Shown: piece by piece, positions 22,832 through 35,500 of the stretch
How the letters are laid out: every line of letters starts with the position of its first letter
Position numbering within the stretch: position 1 is the first letter of the stretch
Source of the DNA: Cornus controversa
Taxonomy: Eukaryota > Streptophyta > Magnoliopsida > Cornales > Cornaceae
Assembly (NCBI GenBank): GCA_026545225.1
Contig: CM048853.1
Span: forward strand, 45,400,755-45,464,754
DNA: 64,000 nt
Reading direction: 5' to 3'
The notes under the pieces: generated by a model
Database searches by the model: none
What the model was told of the DNA's origin: nothing
Seen by the model: only the letters and a program-made list of their open reading frames with translations
Position numbers and translations under genes: made by a program

Positions 22832-24856
22832 TCACTGTTGCCGGACTTCAACTTTCGTTTTCTGCCAAAGCCTATCAACAGCACTGTCAGCATCTCCCTG
22901 AAAGATTGAACCACCAATTGAGTATTAACACTGCATGACACACATATATGCATGTAAAGAAATCAGAAAAAAATAACACAATTCATGGACCCGCAATAAA
23001 TTTCCTAGTTAATAGTATCTATGCATTATGCAAGACAATTGTTTTGAAGTCTGTCTATGATGTTCATAGTATCCACAAAGCAAACATTCTGGCCATCAGA
23101 ATCACATGGATGTCTTGCACATGCCACAAGGGCCTAATGTAGGACATCAAGAGGTATTTCCCATATAAAGCAGTTTTCAATTTTTTTAAAACCATTTTTA
23201 TGTTTTTCTTTTCAAATTTTTAAAAACCATTTTCATGTTTCACTTGGGGCTCCATGTATACCAACAGAAAACGACAGCAGGAGAGTCTCAGCATTACAAG
23301 ATAAGACATCAAATATATTGATAGCAGTTCCGGTATATTGAGTAATTCGTCTACTTTTAAATCAACAAGACATCTGTATCAAGTTATTTAACTTGTTTAC
23401 AATGAAACAGCACAAACCATGAGAGCGCAGATCAATAGGCACATACACGTGTTCATCAATAGGACCAAACACGTGTTGATCTGTGTTTTTAATTTCTCTT
23501 GTTATAATATGATCTGTTATACCATAACAACTTTGAAAAAGCTGACCCAAAATGATTAAACAACAAAATGGAAGTGAAAGATAGCATTAATGATTAATCT
23601 TTAAAGGGCCAAAACAACACAACATATATTACTGTCAAAATGTTACTCAGAACCAACAGACAATCTGAATGATAATATGTTACACAGCTTTGTAACAAAC
23701 ACAACCACAACAAATTTTTGAAGTTAAATGCAAGCTATGATTACTAAAAACAACACTAGTGTGTCAAGAGCAACATATAAATGATAGAACCTGGATTCGG
23801 ACGAAGCTACTAACATATATAAAAGGATTCCCAAAAACCTCTTTGAACTGATCTATGGGATTCCTGATTATTTGTGATTTTATTAACATTAATTCCTAAT
23901 TTTTCTTATTCTCTATTTTTTACCATTGGACTCCAACAGTCCATAGGAGAGCAGAAAAGAAAGAGTAACTGATCTTAAATATATAAAAGATACAGTTTTC
24001 CTCTCTTTAAGATTATTTTCTAACAATTTAAAGCTGTTATTTCTTCCCTACCAAGTCTCTATCCAAATTTTGTTAAACTACGATAAAAGTAGTATTAAAT
24101 AGAAAGAGGTTTATTTGTAAATGAAGATTGCAGAGAATGGATAAAAAGGAAGAAAGAATATTCCAACAGTAATAATGTGTACTGTTGGACTCTAATATTT
24201 ATAGACTTAATTCCAAAGGTAAAATAATAGAATGAGAAATATTAGACAATAAAAATCAGAAGAGAAAATCTTACCTATACGTTTAACATCCCCACAAGGT
24301 TTCCAAACCTCTTAAAAATTATTATACAAGTTTGGGAAAAATTTATACTGTGTAATCGACGTAGGTATACCTTTCAGATTTGAATCTACACTTAGTGTTG
24401 ATAGTTTCCATTTGAAGGTCTAGAGTGAACTATGTCTTGAACTCAGACAAATTGAATTATACCATGTTACCCAGCTTTATAACAAACACAACCTCAACAA
24501 ATTTTTGAAGTTAAATGTGAGCTATGATAACTAAAAACAGCACTAGTGTGTCAAGTGCAACATATAAGCAAAGGATAGAACCTGAGCTCGGATGAAACCA
24601 CAGAGAGCAAAAGTGGAGAATTGACCCGTGTAACGGCCAGCCTCGTCCAAGTGTCCGATATTAATCTGGACAGATGCATGATCCTTTGAAGTGATCAACC
24701 GGTTTGTGGCTGAACTGCAACAGCATAATGAATAACAGGTAAAATTTCTCATACCCAGCTTAAGTGAGATCACTACAATAGAAAGAATAAGTGAACAAAA
24801 ACATACCACTTCCTGGGAATGTAAAGGTCCATGTTCTGTCCCTCTTCGTTTTGCAT
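22832..24856 (-). CDS. RPS21: 40S ribosomal protein S21 (eS21)
   Basis: Coding exons 24856-24807, 24714-24582 and 22897-22832 join in frame to 82 residues, the usual length of plant eS21. The protein starts [18 protein letters not shown], continues [20 protein letters not shown] and [15 protein letters not shown], and ends [20 protein letters not shown] plus one Gln. eS21 is a small subunit protein on the solvent side of the 40S head-body region, needed for 18S rRNA maturation. All six splice junctions keep frame and use GT-AG. The last coding exon is only 66 nt and follows a 1.68-kb intron, so the gene is easily missed. At least one further intron in the 5' UTR is likely. Confidence 0.96.
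23695..23812 (-). repeat. Duplicated exon 2 end and splice donor inside RPS21 intron 2
   Basis: The stretch 23695-23812 is about 88% identical by eye to 24482-24600, which spans the last bases of RPS21 coding exon 2, its donor and the start of intron 2. The copy keeps a CAG|GTTCTA-like donor, on the plus strand AGAACCTGGATTCGGACGAA. It may be a decoy donor. Confidence 0.8.
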
Positions 24857-25760
24857 TTTGGCAGATTATTTCAACAGCCTCCGAGTTTAAAAAGCTGAAA
24901 ACACCTGAATTCAGCAAAACCCAGTTTAAGAATCTTTCATTAAAATGGAAATTTAAGTATTTAACCTGTAATCTGGAATTCTTTTTAGAAAACTAACAAA
25001 CATTTGCATCACAATATATATATATCGGACTTTGGCAAAAAGCCAATGAAATAATCTTTCATTAAAGAAAGATGGATCGATCTTAGGGAATTTAAACATC
25101 AAATACATAACTGTTAAAGGCTCAAGTAGATGACTGTCTAAACCTGGAGTCTGAAATTCTTTCTTGAGAACTAACACGCATTTGCATTGCAAAATGCATA
25201 CAAATATAATATCTCCTCCCCCAAGAAGAGATTGAGAGTTCAAGCCCTGCTAGGGGCAATGTTGTGGGTGTGAGAGCGTTTGCTTTAACTTCTGGAATTA
25301 TAAAATGCATACAAATGTGTCTCATCTTATGACGAAAAAGGCATAAATATATATGAATTGATTGTCTATTAATCATGGAATATGAACAATAATTCTTCAA
25401 AAAAATAATATGGGTAAATAACCAGCGATTATTAATGCTTGTGCCAAAAGAGCTGATCGATCCAAGCAATATAACAAACAAGTGCGTACAGCATAAGTTA
25501 CATAACACAGAAATACAAGGATAGACATATAGATATACATATACACACACATATTTAACATGAAAGCTGAAGTAACCCACAAATGAAGAAAATTGAATGA
25601 AATAAAATAGATCCATAAATTCGTAGCAATGAAGTTGAGAAAATAAGTAGATTTAGGTGGCATAAGAACCAGAGTGAGTCGAGAGAAACGTTACCAGAAA
25701 GAAGACAGAAAACCTGCAAGTTAGGCGCTGTTGAGAGAGAAGGGGGTTTGTGAGCTCGTT
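24857..25760 (-). other. RPS21 5' UTR with probable intron
   Basis: A minus-strand donor TTTCTG|GTAACG at 25695/25694 and an acceptor TTTTCAG at about 24895 would give an untranslated first exon (about 25760-25695) and an intron of about 800 bp. Leader introns are common in ribosomal protein genes. The intron carries a diverged internal duplication (24963-25010 and 25140-25200) and a SINE-like B box (GAGTTCAAGCCCTGC near 25239). Confidence 0.5.
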
Positions 25761-25908
25761 TGGGTTTATAAGAGAACCCTAAATTCTGTTTGTTGGGCCT
25801 CAATCGACACAAAAGCCCTAGTTGGGTAGCGCTCTTTTGGGTTTATAGTAGAACCCTAAATTGTGTTTGTTGGGCCCCAATTGACGGAAAAGCCCTAGTT
25901 GGTTTTTC
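25759..25908 (-). promoter_or_regulatory. RPS21 promoter: duplicated telo-box and site II motifs
   Basis: A 77-bp unit occurs twice in tandem. Each copy has AACCCTAAA (25775, 25852), which is the telo-box type, and TGGGCC (25794-25799, 25871-25876), which is the site II type bound by TCP factors. This pairing is well known in plant ribosomal protein promoters and ties transcription to growth and cell division. Each copy also has AAAAGCCCTAGTTGG. Confidence 0.75.
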
Positions 25909-25909
25909 T

Positions 25910-27754
25910 TATGACAAAAGGGGTTGCAAATTTATGTTTAATTCAATAAATCAGGGAATATTGCAGTAACGTTAATAATTTGGGTACTTGTTTTCAGAAT
26001 GCATATTGATTTGTCTTTTTTAAACTACAAATTACAAACCGATGCTAAACTTTTTGTTTCTTCACATACCAATTGGTAAACTAACATGGGAGATGATCGA
26101 AAATGGATTCACAAAATCAACCAAACAATCGAAGGAATAGCCGAACGCATTTTTCATCCAAGGTGAAAGTGTAATAATATTTAAATTTCACTTGCATTAT
26201 TCAAAGAATAAAAGTGATTCACTTTTCTTTTTTGGTGATAACATTCACCATATCTATCACTACTCTATTTGATCAAATTAAAAATTAAGTGCTAAAAATT
26301 TTAAGAATTGAACTTTTTAAAATGATAATTAAAAATTAAAAAAAAAATTATAACCTTCTAAATTTTAAAGTGTTCAACATTCATTCTGAAGTAATTGTCA
26401 CTTAAAATTTTATTCCGTTTTAATAAGTGCTTACCTTCATAAATGATATTCAAATTATATTATAACACACTTAATTGAATAATCAGTTAATCCATTTAAA
26501 ATTAAGTGCGCCAATATGTTCATGGAGATACAGTAGTGTCTTACTCTTTAATGGTTTTATCATGTGAGGAACGAGAAAATTTTGTTTAATTTAGGGAATT
26601 AAGTTTCCCAATTAGGTAAATTGATAATTTCTCACAAAATACCAGAAGGACAATTTTATATACTCGTACAAAAGGACAATTTGAGTGTGAAAAAGGTCCA
26701 CGTAGATTTCTACAATGTGGTTGGTTTACAAGAGACTATTTTAGGGCTGAAACACCTTTTGACTTCGTACTACAATTTTTCCAAATGCCAATATGTTGTT
26801 TTGTGTCTATGGTTTGAAAAAACGCGTTCTTCTATTGTTATGTGAAAACTACTATGAAGTGGCATCAAATTTTAAATTTCATTACTCATTTGAAACTTAT
26901 GCCTTATCCATCATGAAATACATCAAGCCTTCTTTGCATTTTAAAATTGTGCATAGAATTTATATTACATTATTCCAAACTAAAGAAATAATATAATCAT
27001 AAAAAAATCAAATTATGAATGTGCATTACACTATTTTCAATCTTGAGATTTGAAAATTTTGAAGTTAAAAATGAGACAAAATCATTATAAGTTAGTGATA
27101 ACTTTACAAAAGATGTTACTCAATTTTGATCTTTGCTATAATAGGTACTGAAAAAGGAGAACTAACTGGACGATACACAAAGAATCATTAGAATCGATAA
27201 ATCAAATAAGATCAATTCAAAACAAACCTTATGTTTGGTTTAGTTATATGATAGATAGTTTGAATTGGATTCCAAATATTACATAACTAAACCAGAACAT
27301 ATGTTTGGTTTATAAACAGTACATTTGGTTTATAACGGGTTGATTTGGTTTGGGATTGAAAAGAATCGAATCAAACCATTAATGATAATTTAATATAGGG
27401 TAAAATGCTCTGATGACTCCCTAAATTTCCTTTCATTGCTCACAAATATTAAAAAACCAAACCATAACATATGTTTGGTTTATAAACGGTACATTTGGTT
27501 TATAACGGGTCAGTTTTGGTTTGGGGTTGAAAAAAATCGAACCAACTCATTAATGATTCACAAATTAAGTTTGTGAACAAATTGCTCGACACCTTTGTCA
27601 AAGTTAGCATCATTGGATTTTTAACGGTTCACATGCTTTTACCATTACATCATTTCCTTTATTTAACTAGTGGTAAAAAAATTAAATGAAAATTGAATAT
27701 TATATTACTTAACAGACACGTAAATATTTATTCGTAGCAAATAAACACTATTAG
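25910..27754. other. Intergenic, old repeats
   Basis: Holds copy B of the dispersed AT-rich repeat (26255-26500) and a direct repeat of about 100 bp (27288-27386 and 27459-27556). The reading frames at 26621-26996 are not recognisable as a gene. Confidence 0.6.
27288..27556 (+). repeat. Direct repeat, ~100 bp, two copies
   Basis: Each copy contains AACATATGTTTGGTTTATAA, ACATTTGGTTTATAACGGGT and an AATCGAA...ATTAATGAT end. The copies are separated by about 70 bp of other sequence and differ at several positions. Confidence 0.8.
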
Positions 27755-28362
27755 TGTAATACCCCGCTCCAACACATAGTATGATATTATTCGTTTTGGG
27801 CCTAAGCCCACAAAGTTTTGCTATTGGGTTTTACCCCAAAATGCCTCATACCATTTGAAGAGAACACACTACATATAATCACATCTCCTTCTCCACACTC
27901 AGGCAATGTGGGATTGAGCACCATGTGCCCTGTCAGTGTGGTAATTCAGCCTAGTGTCTCTTTTTGCAATCACCCACATCACACCCGTCCACAAGGGTTA
28001 CTACAATTCACCCCCCTACGAGGCCCGACGTCCTCGTCAGCACACTTTCGACTGGGTTCAGGATATGATAGCCACTATAATTCCAATACATGGTATGATA
28101 TTGTCCTCTTTGGGTCTAAGCCCGCACGGTTTTGCTCTTAGTTTTACCCTAAAAGGCCTCATACCATTTGAAGAAAACACACTACATATAAGCACATCCC
28201 TTTCTCCACACCCAGGCGATATGGGATTAAGCACCCTATACCCCCTTCTCCACACCCAGGTGATGTGGAATTAAGCACCATGTACCCTATCAGTGTAGTA
28301 GCTCAACCCAGTGTCTCTTTTTACACCCGCCCACATCACACTCGTCCACAAGGGTTACTACA
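27755..28362 (-). mobile_element. TRIM-type miniature LTR retrotransposon
   Basis: The element starts TGTAATACCCC and ends GGTTACTACA, with a perfect 5-bp target duplication ATTAG on both sides. Two related LTR-like halves (27755-28005 and about 28075-28362) share TGGGCCTAAGCCC-type, CCTCATACCATTTGAAGA and CACAAGGGTTACTACA blocks. About 70 bp lie between them. Read on the minus strand, the internal part next to the right LTR gives TGGCTATCATATCC, a degenerate form of the tRNA-iMet primer site TGGTATCAGAGC. The right LTR has an extra internal ~45-bp duplication. No coding sequence is present. Confidence 0.78.
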
Positions 28363-29773
28363 ATTAGTGTAGGTTGAAGGAGAAATAGTGTGATTCACAC
28401 TGAATATATACCAAAAGTGTCTGTTAGTATCGAATAGACACGAGTAGTATTATTTAAAATTGAAACAATACGAGTTGCAACCTTTTGCATCAGATGACAT
28501 GTCATATGACTATTCAGATACTTATGAAAAGGTACCATTGTGCCTATAAATAGGTCCCTCAATTCTCATTTGTGAATATATACGATTCAGACTTCTTCTT
28601 TTCTCCAACGTACTATTATATCACTCCCTACAAAGTAACACAATTTCCTAATGAGTCATTGTGCTTGTGTATAAACCCAAAGGTCAAGTGAGTCAAGTTA
28701 AAGAGAAGGTCAAGTGAGTCAAAGAGAGTACTAACACATAGGCAATTCGTAGAAGTTCAGTTAGTTTGAAGTGTTGCTACCAATTGAGATGAAGATTATT
28801 GTATCTTGGGAAACAGTCACCAAGGGTCCGTTTAACACCATTGCGGGGCGATAATTGTCTTAAGGAAATTGAATCTAATTCAAGCCTCGATCATCAAATT
28901 TCAGGTTCTTTATATGTGATTTTTATGATAGTTTATATAGTGTTCAGATATCATTGGCATTATATAACATGTAATTTCTGTCGTGCATATGTTATATGAT
29001 TTTAGAGTAATATATATCTTCCATTTATATAATCTCATAAAAGTGTATTAAAAATTTTAGAATGCATGAAAGTGAGGTTTTCTTGTACATTATAGAAGTA
29101 TATTTACTTGTATTGAAAGATACTATGATAATTATATATAATGAAATTTGTAGATGATGTCATGATTCTTTGAGTGGCATATTCAGCCCATATATATTTT
29201 CCAACAACTAGATCCATGCATCATTGCTAACCTAATAAACCTAAAATAAAAAAAGTAATTTTTATCATACTCGTCACAACCAATCTTGAATGTTGGAGGT
29301 CCTTCCCAAAGACATCGTGTTGGGCATTCTCTCACGATTGTTAGTTAAGTCCCTTGGTCAATTCAGGTGTGTATTCAAATCCTGCTGCAAGTTAATCTCC
29401 AACCTGTGTTTCGCTAAATTGAATCTCAATTGATGAATCACAAATCAAACTTACAATTAGAAACTCATCATCAATCTTTCATGGTTCTCGATTCAATTCC
29501 CCACGTCGAATAAGAATTCCACGAACAGGATAACAGCCAAAATTCAAAGATTCAAACAAGGGCTTAAATAGTCCCAAATTTTATTTTGATTCTAAAATTA
29601 ATCTCAAAATTCAAACTTTTCTCAAACCTTATGTGAACTCTTTACTTCAATTTATTAATCAAACTCAAACTTACTATTCAATTTCACATATCTTTATCTT
29701 TTTTTTCAATTCGTCGAAAATTTTATTACAAATTGTAGAGATAAAACCGGATCAAAGTAATCTTCAACTATCT
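28363..29773. other. Intergenic, no gene seen
   Basis: A TATA-like CTATAAATAGG at about 28543 and GGTCAAGTGAGTCAA repeats near 28683-28725 are visible, but no coding sequence follows. A tRNA-like B box (GTGTATTCAAATCC near 29370) may mark an old SINE. Confidence 0.5.
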
Positions 29774-29967
29774 TGTTAGAAAATAAAGAAAGAATTGTAT
29801 TTAATTGAATTGATATTGATATTAATGAATAATACATAAAAGCCTATTTATAAGCACATAATCTTGGAAGCTTTGTAAATTTATGATACAAGAAATTCTA
29901 GTCATAGATGGTTTAGGAGAATGTATAAGAAATATATAATTTATAATATAAAATATATAATCTAACA
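29774..29967 (-). mobile_element. Putative copia solo or 3' LTR
   Basis: The block starts TGTTAGA and ends TCTAACA. On the minus strand a polypurine run (GAAAAGAGGGAAG) lies directly before it and a TATA box (CTTATAAATAGGC) lies inside, which fits a small copia LTR. No partner LTR and no target duplication were found; a possible primer-site remnant (TTGGTATCATTTC, minus strand) lies near 30155. Confidence 0.55.
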
Positions 29968-31038
29968 CTTCCCTCTTTTCACCTTCTCGATTTTATCTTT
30001 CGAAGTCCTGAAGAGTGTCAAATTCGATGACGAAGAGATGGTTGGAGGAGTTACCAACATCGATGGCACTAAGAAGTCCCAAGTATTGACTTGTGAGAGA
30101 GATTGAAAAAGCAAGGTCGTGGACACCTAATTTGGGATTGAATCAAGAAATGATACCAATTGCAAAAGCGAGGTGATGATGTATCAAGTTTTGAAGAATG
30201 TATCAAGTCCGAGAAATAAAGCGAATCCTAGAGGATGATACTAATGATTCACAAACTCCACCACAACAACAAGCACAAAACAATCAAAACTATTTCCAAC
30301 ATTCTTCAATAACTTATTCACCAAAATATGGTAGGAAATTCTAGAACAAAGCTCACCACCGCTTGATAGTGACGTTGAAAAATCAACATTGTTCGTCAAA
30401 AATTCCATTGAATCGTCATTGGATAGTCAAGACCGGCTGAGGAGTCCAAGTTGAGGAATAGTGACAATGACAACAAAAAGATGTTGGAGGCGACATGGAA
30501 GACAATTACAGAGGGAGGGCGGTGGGGCAATGTCTTTTTATCTCTCTATTGCTCTTCTATGATGTGTAAATCGAGAAATTTGTGTAAAGATAGAGATGTG
30601 CAGAGAGGGAAAGTGAGCAGGAGAAAGGGATAAAAAAGGAATTTTTTTTTTAAAAGTTGTTTGGTAGATGCATTTTTAAAATTCATTCCACAATTAACAC
30701 AATTTTAACTTGACAAAATTATCTTTAATAATTACTCTCAATAGGTAAGTTTTACGAAATAAAATAAGGCAAAATTGTCTACAAAATTTGTTACTTAAAA
30801 ATAATTCTGGCTTCCTTCCAAAAGCAATTTTTTTGACTTCGTTTGAACAGACTTTTTAGGACTTCGACTTTCATTAGAAGTCCATTTTACTTATTTCACC
30901 AAACATTAACATTTTTTTGGAAATGACTTCTTGTACTTGAAAGTCCGTTTCAATCCCCCAAACAGGCACATAGAATGAGACACTATTTTTAATTTTATTG
31001 GTAAACAACGTAACTTACCATATAATATATATGATAAT

Positions 31039-31079
<41 letters not shown>

Positions 31080-31369
31080 TCAAATTTTGGTTTTTCACTT
31101 GTTTAATTTGATTATATATATATATACATACATGCACACCAAGTATAAATATATAAAAAAGTTCAAAATCATAAAATCAAATCGAATCTAACATTTATGT
31201 TTCGGTTTAGCTCAGTTACACTAATTTTAACATTGGCTTGATTTTAATGTTTTTAAAATCATTAGGATCAATTTTATTTTGGTTTATTCTAGAATTGGAT
31301 CAAACTGGACCATATACACCCCTAATATAAAAGGAACCAAATCTTTCATTTTTGCATACTTGTTGTATC
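29968..31369. other. Intergenic, no gene seen
   Basis: Contains a (CA)n(TA)n run at 31038-31079 and, at about 31300-31326, an ACACCCCTAATAT end resembling a broken hAT terminus. The reading frame at 30451-30633 is not recognised. Confidence 0.5.
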
Positions 31370-31495
31370 TTATTGGGCTCACCCATAGAGAATTTTTAAG
31401 TAATTGATGAATATGAAATGGGAGATTACATGTGCTCAATGGTGAATGATGTGGTGCTCTAAGACGCACGACACTATCACAACAACACATAAAAA
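31370..31495 (+). mobile_element. SINE remnant, family S copy 1
   Basis: Matches the sense strand of the SINE at 56920-57080 over its 3' half: GAATTTTTaagTAATTG, then GGTGAATGATGTGGTGCTC and TAAGACGCACGACA. The tRNA-derived head is not clear. Confidence 0.55.
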
Positions 31496-31585
31496 TAAAA
31501 AAATTACAGTATGTTACTGTGAAATTAAAGTGTAAAAAGAAGAGTAATGATACGCATGTCAAATTCGGCACTGAAAATCATTTAT

Positions 31586-31968
31586 GCTTCGCTTGATATG
31601 AAGGAAGAAAGAAGGGTAGAGGGAATGAACAAATTTTATTTGTTTGGTAAATAAGATGCAAGGAGAGAAGAGAAAAGGGGATGGATGAGCCATTATTCCT
31701 CTTTTACAAATTTTCAATCATTCAAATTTGGACGGAAGATAGAAAGAAATAAATGCAAGATTATTATACATGTTTTAAATTACAAAACTTTTCTTATTCT
31801 CTTTCATTCTCTCATAACAAACAAAATAAGGTATTATCTCATTATTTTCTCTTCCATCCAATCAAACAAAAAGAGGAAAGAACACAATCTCTTCTATAGG
31901 GATGTTTCATCGATCCCACATTCTCTCCATTTCATTTAATTTTCTTCTTTCCTACCAAATGGAGCATG
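31586..31968. mobile_element. MITE-like element with GCTTCGCTTGATATGAAGG terminus
   Basis: The left end GCTTCGCTTGATATGAAGGA and the right end, CTTTCCTACCAAATGGAGC, are imperfect inverted repeats. The same terminus (GGCTCCATTTGGTTAGAAGG) occurs at 50330. No reading frame is supported. Confidence 0.5.
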
Positions 31969-32145
31969 ATGTAGGTGGGATGGTAGACGAGAAGATCTAC
32001 GTGTAAATATATCGGATTAATCTAGATCTTGCGTGTTATACATGCGTAATGAGACCCACGTCGGTTGTACATGCGCAATGAAACCCACGTCATGCGTGTT
32101 GTACGGTCCAAATTTATCTGATGTATTTACATTGGATGTATTGTA

Positions 32146-32380
32146 CTCCCTCCGTCCCATAATTCTTGGCATGTTTGGGGATTCTAACTTTTTATGGTGG
32201 GACCCACTTTTTAGTGTAATAATGCATGAATTTATATATTAGTCCTTGTTTAAAAGTTAGTATTATTATTATATGGTGGGCCCAACTTTTAGAATAGTAG
32301 AATTTGAAAGGAAAAGTTTAGTAATCATATAATTCATTTTAGGAAATGAACATGTATTTTGGGACATCCCAAAAGCAACA
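32146..32380. mobile_element. Stowaway/mariner-like MITE, degenerate right end
   Basis: Starts CTCCCTCCGTCCCA next to TA, the classic Stowaway terminus. The expected right end is decayed (TTTTGGGACATCCC). It ends about 160 bp before the RAD9 start codon, so it may form part of the promoter. Confidence 0.7.
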
Positions 32381-32469
32381 CTGGACTAAAATTATAACGC
32401 CACTCGTTAGTAAGTCATAAGCTTCACGTGCGTTACGCGTGCTCTTGTCACAACAAAAAGGCGCTATGC

Positions 32470-32477
32470 TTCCCGCC
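32470..32477 (+). promoter_or_regulatory. E2F-type site before RAD9
   Basis: TTCCCGCC fits the E2F consensus TTTSSCGC closely and lies 65-72 bp upstream of the RAD9 start. E2F control of checkpoint and replication genes is established in plants; here it is an inference from one motif. Confidence 0.45.
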
Positions 32478-32541
32478 ATTCAGCGAATCTGCAGACTTCT
32501 CTGCTAGAGAGAGAAATAATTTCTTTTGCAGAAAAAAAAAA

Positions 32542-35500
32542 ATGGAGTTCAAGCTTAGTAGTAACGCTCTTAAAACCTTCGCTCGATCCATCACGTGCCT
32601 CGCACGCATTGGCAACGATCTCACCATTCAAGCCTCTCCTTCTCAGGTACTCTACTTCCTTTTAACTGTGTGTATGCATACATATAGCATTCGTTGTGTG
32701 TGTGTGTGTATATTAGCATAGACACGTGTATATAATTTTTCCTGATCATAAGTTGTATAGCTCCACAATTAACCTAATTATTTAATGTATTTCATGAATA
32801 ATCTGTAGATTTTGGGCCATTTATATATTTATTTCAGATGCGTTTCTCAAGGACAATAATAAGTTTCTGAATCGATGGTCAACGAGTCATTTGTTGGGGT
32901 TGGTTCTACTTCGATACTTAGGAAAAGATGGAACAGTTTTTTCAGGACTTCTGCTCCGAAATAGAACATGTTGCTGATAATTAGGGTTTAGAGGGTTCTG
33001 GGAAGTTCATAGATTGGATGATTAGTAAGCGAAAATCGAGCTCAATTTAACTGTTTTGCTTAGTTAAAGTGAAACCATTGGGTGATTAAAACATTTAAAC
33101 ATAAGGGTAAATTATTTTCATATTGTTTCCATTGTTTTCTTTCTAGCAATCTAACACAAGTTTAATTGTATTGGCAAATGTGATACAATCACATCAACTG
33201 ACAAACTAGTGGATAAAGCATATTGATTTGTGAAAATAGCCATATTTTTTTTTCTTTTCTTTTTTGTGGTGTTATGGAAATATTGATTTGTGTTAATTTA
33301 TTTGGATTAGACCAAAGTATCATAGGTTTGATGAGAGATGAATTATGAAGCTAATGGAAAAGCAATGCGAATGCATAAATTCTTTATGTCAGCATATTGG
33401 GTTCATTTGCATTGATTTGAAGTTTATTTTTTTCATACATTCCTTTCTAATTTCAGCTCGCTTTGCACACTCTCAACTCATCGAGGTCTGCCTATCAATC
33501 TATCACGTTTAAGCCCGATTTCTTTGATGTTTATACAATTTCGGGTACCCAAGTGCAATTTAGTGTGCTTTTGAAGGTACAGTTCTATATTTAGACATGT
33601 TAGTTAGGATGAACTTGCTTTTGTAAGTAGAATATTTCATTCTAACTTCGACGTATGCAGGCAATTTGTTCTGTTCTTAGGACACCTTTTACTAGTATTG
33701 ATAATTTGAGCGTGATTTTGCCCAATCCCGATGCATCAAAAGTGCAGTGGACTTTGGACTGTTTCAACGGTAAGTCATTTTATATTCTTTTAAGTTTTGT
33801 TTATACTTCTAGTTCTATTTATATAGGAAAGGGATCTACTACATGCAGACCCTGCATTTGGGGTTTGAAACCAGAGGTTGAAGGGTGAGTGCGTATGCAT
33901 ATGGCATTACATGATCATGCTTGCTACATTATGGTTTACAATTATAAGAAAAAATAAAAAGTTAGTAACTGCAATTTTGGAACCAATTCCGCAACTTCTT
34001 GTGTCTTATACGATTAAGTAACCAAGCAAGAGGAAACCGTAACACGTTGACAGATGTGTTGATTTAAAAGATATTGTCATCATTATATCCACTGAAGCAT
34101 AATGTCATTTCCATGAACTGTCAAAATCAACTCCCCACCAAATCTGAATTTGTATACTTAGTTTGGATAACACGTGTTAGTGTGACGGTGATCTATATTC
34201 AACAATCTGAACTTTCACGTGATTGAGGTAATGTTTTGTGCCATCACATCCAGAAGGGCTAGTACACAGATGGGAAGCTTCATAATTAGAGAAAGTCTAA
34301 CGTGGCAATTATAACCTTTAAAATTATGATTTTCTTACAGATTTTACAGCATTCCGTTTAGCCATTATTCTTAAAATCTAGATTGGGTAATAATAATAAG
34401 TTAGATTTGGAATTAACCCTTCTTGAGATGTATCTTATTTTTTCTAAGAGGTATCCTTGAGCACCATCACACATGCACCCATCCACTTCTACATGCATTA
34501 GGCAATTACTGGGATAAATCGGTGGGGATGGCCCAAGAGGGACGACTCAAACTCAGGGCCTCCACTTCTTGAATTGCTTTCTTGACCTTCTTTGTAAGAT
34601 GTACATAGACAATTGTATCTCTTCATTTGGTGCACCATGTGTACAAGGTCAAGTTGCAGCATGCAGCAGTCTGCATTACATGATATTCTTGTATTATTCC
34701 TATTTGAATTCATTCAGGGTTTGGACAACCTCATACTAAAAATTATGCAGGCATAAGGAAAGCCTATTGGATTACTTGCAATGTTGAACCCGACATACAA
34801 CTTCTATCTCTTGATCGGAGAAGGTTTCCAAGCAACTTTGTGGTGAGGCCTCGTGATCTCAACAGATTGCTGGCTAATTTCCAGTCAACCCTTCAAGAGA
34901 TTACCGTCATTGCAACTGAACCTTCTTCCTTACCTTCTGATGTGGCAAGTGAAATTGGTGGGAAAGCTGTTGAACTTAGAAGTTATATAGACCCAACCAA
35001 AGGTAAATTTCATTGTTATATTTTTTTCCTACTTTGCTGAACTTATCTTTCCAGGTATTTCATGCTTAAAATTTTCAATTGTAGACAATGACTCATCTCT
35101 ACACACTCAACTATGGATAGATCCTACGGAAGAATTTGTGCAGTATTCTCACACTGGAGACCCTGTAGATGTGACATTTGGTGTGAAGGAATTGAAGGTA
35201 TAATTGATAATGCTCTAGAACCTAGTGTCTTGACTGCATTAACAAATCTGAAGTCCGATTGATGACCCTTGTCTTTGTGATAGAGATGGTATCAATGTAG
35301 TTACCATCACCATCATCACAGACTCACAGTTGTGGGCAATGCATAAAATTATCTAGCGAACACAGTTAATCCATTTCGGTATTTTGGGATCATTATATTT
35401 CTTTCTTGAATTATTTGAAGCAGACTTTCTAGAATTATTTATATTATTTCCTCAATTTCAGGCATTTCTTTCTTTTTGTGAGGGATGTGAAGTTGACATC

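Noticed and set aside
25122..25812. Several minus-strand frames upstream of RPS21
   Set aside because: They lie in the leader intron and promoter, overlap each other and show no family features.
27755..28362. Cassandra-type TRIM
   Set aside because: I see no 5S rRNA-like segment in the LTRs, so only the general TRIM call is made.
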